A stretch of DNA of 64,000 nt from Terfezia claveryi. Lineage: Eukaryota; Ascomycota; Pezizomycetes; Pezizales; Pezizaceae. The stretch's first letter is position 1, and the number at the start of each line of letters is the position of its first letter. The stretch is taken from NCBI GenBank assembly GCA_015179025.1, contig WHUX01000128.1, forward strand, positions 93,269 through 157,268. Direction: 5' to 3'. The notes beneath the pieces were generated by a model, which did not search any database, had not been told where the DNA came from, and was given only the letters and a program-made list of their open reading frames with translations. This document shows, in pieces, positions 58,364 to 64,000 of the stretch. A program made the translations under genes and the position numbers.

Positions 58364-58600
58364 TAAGGATTATGAGATCTTAGGATATATGAACGTAGAT
58401 ATTGGGGATTGATCTTTAAGAGAGATGTATTGCTTGCTTGATCTATATCTCTGCTTTAAGGGTTCTAGCAGTCTATATATACATATCTCCTCCGTATTCA
58501 CACATGCTTGTCATATGCCTTCTTATCCACATGCCTCTATGTCCATATGTTGTTGACGTACTCACATGGTTGCACATGTATTGGAAGAGTATTTCCTACA
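58364..58600 (-). repeat. 5' LTR of the copia element
   Basis: 237 bp, the partner of 53706-53942 with two differences. It ends 246 bp before the start codon of the helicase pseudogene. Confidence 0.95.
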
Positions 58601-58846
58601 AAAAACACACCATGAAGCCGCATTCACTGTACAAGTGCCATGGGCCTCCTTGTGAAGGTATTACTATATACTGTTCATGGGCTGGCTTCGTATTTTTAAC
58701 TCTGAATGCGGTGTCTGTGATATACGGCCAGACGTCAGGAGTCACGTCATATGACCGAAACATTTCATATGACTGTTGCGGTGACGATATCTTGCGGTGA
58801 CAGCATACAACCACTTCACTCACCACTCTACCCACGACATCTTAAC
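58601..58846. other. short gap between copia and helicase start
   Basis: The 246 bp presumably held the helicase promoter. The copia element interrupts it on the left. The frame reads through part of it but shows no homology before ATG 58847. Confidence 0.4.
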
Positions 58847-61214
58847 ATGGCGCTCGACCCCCACCTCTTCACGCAAACCCAGCTCTCGCTCCTCGCCACC
58901 GAACGTACATCCGACCTCCTCCAGTCCACCTCCCTGATAACTTCCATTCCCCCGCGTCCTCGCCAAGCAGCACGGCCTCGCTATTCTCAACTTAAGTATA
59001 ATCTCTCAACGTACCGGACTCGGGGAAAATTATCCTTGGATTAGAAAAAGATGCTGCCGCCGGAGGTCCTGGGAGAGCAGAGAAGGGGTAGGGCGAGGGG
59101 GAGGGGAGGGTGGCAAGAACATACACTCCGAACAGGGATGTTGTTCGGGTGGAGGAAATGCCTACTTCGGGGAGTGCGAAGAAGAGGGAGAAAGTTGAAT
59201 TTGGGAAAAGAGGGTTGCAGGGAGTTGTAGTAAGGGTTGACGGGGTGACGGTGGTTGTGGCCGTGGAGAACAGGAAGAGTAAACCTGGGGGGGTGAGGAT
59301 GATGATGACGAAGGTGGGGTAGATGGCCTGCTCCAAGTAGCCAGCGGTCGCTTATGGGTGTTCAAGGTGGCGAATGATGCGACCTTCATACGAATGGAAA
59401 AGGCAATGGTCACACTTCAAAATCTGCACGAGAAATCCTCGCTATCCCATCTCCACAGGGTACTCCTCGGTATCGACTACCCCCTCACAGTCTCGCCCTC
59501 CGATGAGCAAAAAGTAGTCGAGTCGTTCTTCGACGGAAACCTCAACCCCTCTCAGAAATCCGCAGTAAGATTCGCGCTCGCAAGCCCAGATATAGCACTC
59601 ATACACGGCCCCCCCGGGACAGGGAAAACGCAGACATTGATTGAGGTACTCCAGCAGCTGGTAAGGGTGCAAGGGAAGAGGGTGTTAGTCTGTGGACCCA
59701 GTAATATCTCCGTGGACAACATCCTTCTCCGATTACCACCCGATATCCCTGCTGTGCGGGTGGGTCATCCAGCACGTTTACTTCCGGGAGTAGTAGCAAG
59801 GAGTTTAGACGTTCTCGTCCGCACAAGCGAGGCAGCTGAGATTGTAGGTGATGTAAGGAAAGAGCTCGATGAGAAAATGAAAGTTATGGCTGCTACTGGA
59901 AAAAAACGGATACGGGGCTCAGAGCGGAAGGAGGGGTGGAGGGAGGTTAGGGAGTTACGGGTGAATATCGCCGGCGCGAAGAAGGTGCGGTTAGGGGGCT
60001 AGTCCGAGGGAGTAAAGTCGTTGTTGCGACACTCCATGGAGCGAGTGGTGATGGGGAAGGTGGTTGAGGGGGAAAGGTTTGATGTGATGGTTATTGACGA
60101 AGGGTCACAGGCATTAGAGGCGCAATGTTGGGGGCAATGTTGCATGGTTCAGAAATGGGGAGTACGGCTGGGAAGTTGATTATCGCGGGGGATCATCTGC
60201 AGCTACCGCCGACAGTTAAATCTGAAAACGAGAAACCTAAAGATGATGAGAAGAGTGATTCTGTGAAGAAACCACCAAGTTTAGCCAAGACTACCCCGCT
60301 GCCGAAACCTGCAGCGGAGTTAAAGAAGCTGAATATCCCCACTACGCTTTCACTACCGATGTTTACCCGGCTTCTCAACACACACGGTGAAGGGATCAAG
60401 CGCCTGCTAACAACACAGTACCGCATGCACGAGACGATTATGACCTTCCCTTCCAAAGCTTTTTACGGAGGCAAACTTATCGCCCATGATTCTGTTCGGG
60501 GCCACCTCCTCAAAGACCTACCGGGGGTGGAAGATACAGAAGACACCCACTACCCTATCATCTTCCTCGACACTCAAGGCGGCGATTTTCCGGAATCAGA
60601 AACAGGTGCAGATGTAAAATCCCCAGGAATAGCAACGGAAAGTAAATCCAACCCTGGGGAAATCCTGATCTGTGTGGCACACGTCAGGAGATTGCTTCTT
60701 GCGGGGGTAAAAGGCTCGAGCATAGCAGTTATCACGCCATACTCTGCGCAACTCTCCCTGCTTGTTGCTGCATTCTCGCTCGCTGCTGGGAGTTCCACTG
60801 GCAAGGAGGCAAAGGAGTGGGGCAATGTGGAGTTATCGAGTATAGACGGGTTTCAAGGGAGAGAGAAAGATGTGGTTGTAATTTCGCTCGTAAGGAGCAA
60901 CGAAACCGGGGAGATTGGTTTTTTGAGGGAGGGAAGGAGGATGAATGTCGCGGTGACGAGGCCAAGGAGATGTTTGGTTGTTATTGGAGATGGGAGACCC
61001 TGGGTGGGAGAGGTGGGGCGGCAGAGGAGGCGGGGCGGTTAAGGCGGGGACGAAGAAAGTAAATGGGGAAGGGGGGCTGGGGGATGAGATGGAGGAGGGA
61101 GAGTTTGTGTGGAGGTGGATTGGGTGGTTGGAGGAGGCGGAGATTGGTGTGGATGTTAGGTATCCGAGTTTAGAGGAGGCGGTGAGTGAGGCGGCGGAAG
61201 TAGGGGTTAGGTAG
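58847..61214 (+). pseudogene. broken Hcs1/IGHMBP2-type SF1B helicase
   Basis: Translation in changing frames recovers a full helicase of the Upf1-like SF1B group. It starts at MALDPHLFTQTQLSLLATE, typical of Hcs1/IGHMBP2. DVVRVEEMPTSGSAKKRE is the 1B barrel. Then come motif I GPPGTGKT (about 59610), motif II DEGSQALEAQ (60098), motif III GDHLQLPPT (60190), motif IV TQYRMHE, motif V IDGFQGREKDVV and motif VI NVAVTRPRR. At least six frameshifts (about 58950, 59025, 59290, 59998, 60060, 60130, and one after 60990) and an in-frame TAG near 59090 break it. Several fall in G runs, so sequencing error is possible, but the neighbouring genes are intact. The copia element sits 246 bp upstream. The family unwinds RNA/DNA in translation or replication. 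Confidence 0.85.
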
Positions 61215-61350
61215 GAGGGTATTGGAGTGTGTCTATACTGGTCGTCCGGCTGATATGGTCGTATATGTTCTGGCCCGCGGGCAATTAATTTAATTACTGC
61301 ATTTGGTACATAACGCATTGAATTTATAACAATATAGACATATTCAACAG

Positions 61351-61716
61351 GTTCAAGTTGATCGAATTGATATGCTCTATGAGCCTGAGGGAGAATATAA
61401 ATGGATCGTTATATGAAAGAGTATTATGGTACGTGGTGTTATCTTGCTCTATTATAAGATAAAGTGGTAAGTTAAACTCATTAGTATAAGTAATATGATA
61501 CTAATATTATTAGTCGGAGTCTGTTACATCTGTAATGACATTATGGATTCGCTTCATAGCCCATCTGAAATTTTATAGTCTGATAATGGTGGAGGATTTA
61601 AGGGAGAAGTTGAGCATTTATTATTATGAGCTTGAAGTATTACAAACATGGAAAACCTCGCACACCTCAAGTTCAAGGGCTCGTTGAGCAAGCCAACAGA
61701 GTTCTACAATCTCGTC
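61351..61716 (+). pseudogene. integrase core fragment (KRBA2-like)
   Basis: VQVDRIDMLYEPEGEYKWI, then SDNGGGFKGEVEHL and, after a frameshift, GKPRTPQVQGLVEQANRV give the D, D and E positions of a retroviral-type integrase core. Several stops break it. The pattern fits the KRBA2-like integrases rather than copia. The zinc-binding part of such a protein is found 10 kb upstream (51434-51710). The intervening catalytic core region between the first D and SDNGG is heavily AT-changed. Confidence 0.6.
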
Positions 61717-61729
61717 AATAAAAGGTAAT

Positions 61730-64000
61730 ATGCAAAAGTTATTGTAAAATCATAGCCTGAATACCCCCTTTATCCGACCAAAGATTTCGAGCCAGCAACT
61801 GATCTTATGGGCTTGGACAATGAAATTATAGATACTCTACCCACTCAACAATCCATAATCACTTTAGCCAATGCTTCTCGGCAGGTATCTACAGAAACTT
61901 GGGTTTCTGTCTCATGTATTTACTGCTGATGCTCAATAAATCCTCATTCTTTTTTCATATCAAAGTGGTAGCAGACCAGTAACCTCTCAGCTCTAGCTGA
62001 ACGGACCAAATTGGACAACTGGATAATAGCCTATTTGATGTAGAGGATGACTTCATCGACCCTGAGGACAACTAATAGCCTACTTGTATGTATTTAATAT
62101 AGCCCTAGTTAGGTATATTTGTATTAATTCAAGTATTATATACTAAATGTAGTAATTATATAAATTGCCCGTGAGGGGCATAGTGGGTATGCCGCCCGTG
62201 GGCGGGCCGATGTCCGCGAGTGGCCTGCAGAACATATACGTATGGGCGTGCTGGCGTTTGCTATCACATGCAACATCGGTTTTTGACGGAGTTTTATAGA
62301 GTTGCACATGGCCCTCAGCAAACCAAATCTCCCGTCACGTTGAGAACTTACGAAGCTATGGCGGAATTGCATTGGACTGGGTTGAATAATGACAATGATT
62401 GTGTTTTTGACGAGCCAATCACAGCGAATTCCATATCCAGTGGAATGATATATTCTCAGCTTATCAAGTGGTTCCTAATAAAACTCGTGCAGCTTTCTTC
62501 CGGATTAGCTAAGAGCAAATTTATCACCAATACAAAATAAATTCCCTGGAGTCAATATTCCTCGCTATTATAACCTCGTAGAATCCTACAGACACCTCAC
62601 GATATAAGCAACTAGATCTGGTCCCGCCAGGATTCAGAATTGGTGTGAGAAAATAAGAAACTCGTAAGTTTCTTTGGTATTTGCTTGGTAAGAGTGGTGC
62701 TTCAACCGTTATTTCCATTAAGTTAATGACTTTGGGGAAAAAAAACAATTGATAATTAGGAAACGCCTTGCACAATCAAATCTTCAATTGACCGCAGTTC
62801 AGTTAATTAAGCCTGCTTCGTAATATCGACATCACTTGTTAAATTCACTCAGCGTTAGAGTGTTGCTGAACTACATTTGGAGGATAAAGAACTTCGCTCT
62901 TGCTGGAGATAACATGATATATTAGAATCCGAGCGGGTTTCTGGTCACTTATGGCTGATGGTGACGTTGCACTGACTAAGCGGGGCTTGAGGCAAATTTC
63001 AACCTTTCTTTTTACCTTGAGGGACCTTAACCTCGCTGAAGTTAAGGAAGAGATAGACAAGTGCATTCGTGTCTCCTTTCCTCGTTTTCAGCGGGTTCAG
63101 CGGGCTGGTATTCCTGAGTTTATTGACTCTGATGATATGGTTTAGCATTCGGTGGAAGAAGGGGCAACTTCATAAGGCTGCACTTGAAAGCCTTGGAGTC
63201 CTATTTTGTTTTCGTCCCTAACAGAAAGCCGAGCAGCTGGAGGCTCTGCTATATTGAGAAATGGAGGGATGGAGAGATTACAAGACATGGCTCGAAGGAC
63301 AAAACTTCAGTATGCTTTTTGGGACCCCACTCGGACTTCTACATTCTATTCCGTCTGGCAGCGTTTCCAGCACCCAAAGCCGTTCAACGCATGAACCACA
63401 ATGCTGCACAAGGTGTCTCCTATCGGAATGCCCAACCTATGAAGTTGTGGTAGTATTCAAAGACTACTAGCAGCCAGCTATCCGAATACGAGGTATTGGT
63501 GAGGCTGTACCTATGTCATCACCAGGCGCGGAACGCCGACTCGCAGGCCACTCGCATGTGAAGTAGCATGGAATTGCGAGTCTGCGACACAACATCCCAC
63601 CAAGGGATCGGCACGAGACTGCCTTAGGAAGTGTATGTCTACTATCAGCTGAAACTGCAAACGAACCACAGTGGTGTGGGGACGCTGCATAGGGGCGAGT
63701 TACAAGAAACCAGTCAGACCCTCAACATAGCAAACCTGCCGGCCCGCAGCTCGAGCATGCCGCAAAGGGCGAGCACGAATAAGACACTGGTGAGGTCAGT
63801 GTACAGGGTTTGTATGATGGCAACTGATATCCCGATCCGCCTAATTGAAGCTGCTCAGCCCATTTGTAGGCTGGTACTGACTTTATCCTTGCCCTTTCGT
63901 CTCACATGCTGCTGTTATGTCACCATGCTGACAGGATTGGATAGAGGATGCCTGTACGGAGTACATAGTTAAGTAGTCAACTGTATGTCTCACCGCCCAG
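61730..64000. other. 2.3 kb at the right edge, no recognised gene
   Basis: Only short frames occur. One at 62951-63145 (64 codons) has helix-like charged content (NLAEVKEEIDKCIR) but no family I know. A GC-rich patch with GGGC/GCCC inverted motifs lies at 62167-62225. No RNA gene seen. Confidence 0.4.

Larger units (their letters stand above)
53706..58600 (-). mobile_element. full-length but defective Ty1/copia retrotransposon
   Basis: The element is 4895 bp long, with two 237-bp LTRs (53706-53942 and 58364-58600) that differ at two positions by my comparison. Order on the minus strand: 5' LTR, primer site, gag, protease, integrase, reverse transcriptase, RNase H, polypurine tract, 3' LTR. 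This domain order (integrase before reverse transcriptase) defines copia. The coding region is broken by several stops and frameshifts, so it cannot move on its own. The LTRs run TGTAGGAAA...CCTTA, without the usual final CA. No 5-bp target duplication is evident; both flanks are A-rich. It lies between GTPase paralogue 3 and the helicase pseudogene. Confidence 0.93.

Noticed and set aside
1..64000. tRNA, rRNA and CRISPR features
   Set aside because: I scanned for GGTTCRA-type T loops and cloverleaf arms and for spaced direct repeats and found none that hold up; CRISPR is not expected in a fungal chromosome.

Overview
The window looks like nuclear DNA of a filamentous ascomycete. The genes carry short GT-AG introns (53-117 nt in the models here, one of 304 nt) and encode typical fungal families: a TamA/Dal81-like regulator, a cAMP-receptor-like GPCR, an S28 peptidase and fungal AIG1/GIMAP-like GTPases. 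Genes are sparse, intergenic stretches run to several kb, and transposon relics are frequent. No species can be named. A repeat-rich genome such as those of Pezizomycetes would fit, but that is a guess. All exon boundaries were worked out by hand from reading frame, splice-site sequence and family conservation.

Layout. 1-2183: 3' part of a TamA/Dal81-like transcription factor, cut by the window edge. 8.4-11.2 kb: a Nudix hydrolase and an allophanate-hydrolase-type amidase. 16.1-17.7 kb (minus): a three-exon seven-helix receptor. 17.7-28.9 kb: a gene desert with fold-back and pogo/MITE-like elements, a satellite-like 12-bp repeat and SINE-like fragments. 28.9-30.8 kb (minus): a secreted S28 serine peptidase. 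30.8-36 kb: two small MITEs. 36.1-36.6 kb: a small uncharacterised fungal protein. 37.8-38.5 kb (minus): a three-exon gene of unknown function. 39.6-40.4 kb (minus): a DJ-1/PfpI protein. 43-46 kb: a nest of LINE and copia relics with an AT-rich, RIP-like profile.

47.3-53.2 kb is the most interesting part. It holds three paralogous G-domain proteins with C-terminal coiled coils, two diverging from each other and the third downstream. Two end in a basic stretch plus a CaaX prenylation box; the third ends in a hydrophobic tail. The two CaaX copies have TRWE at the G4 position where the third has THWD. The set resembles membrane-attached GTPases such as animal GIMAP and GBP proteins, so a membrane or defence role is plausible but unproven.

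53.7-58.6 kb: a full-length Ty1/copia element (minus) with 237-bp LTRs differing at two positions, a primer site matching the anticodon arm of initiator tRNA-Met, and broken ORFs. Directly downstream lies a Hcs1/IGHMBP2-type helicase gene broken by several frameshifts (58.8-61.2 kb), then an integrase-core fragment (61.4-61.7 kb). The last 2.3 kb shows nothing I can name.

A SINE-like A-tailed repeat occurs in at least five places. The TamA/Dal81-like regulator and the allophanate-hydrolase-like amidase sit within 10 kb of each other, which is suggestive because Dal81 drives allophanate catabolism genes in yeast.
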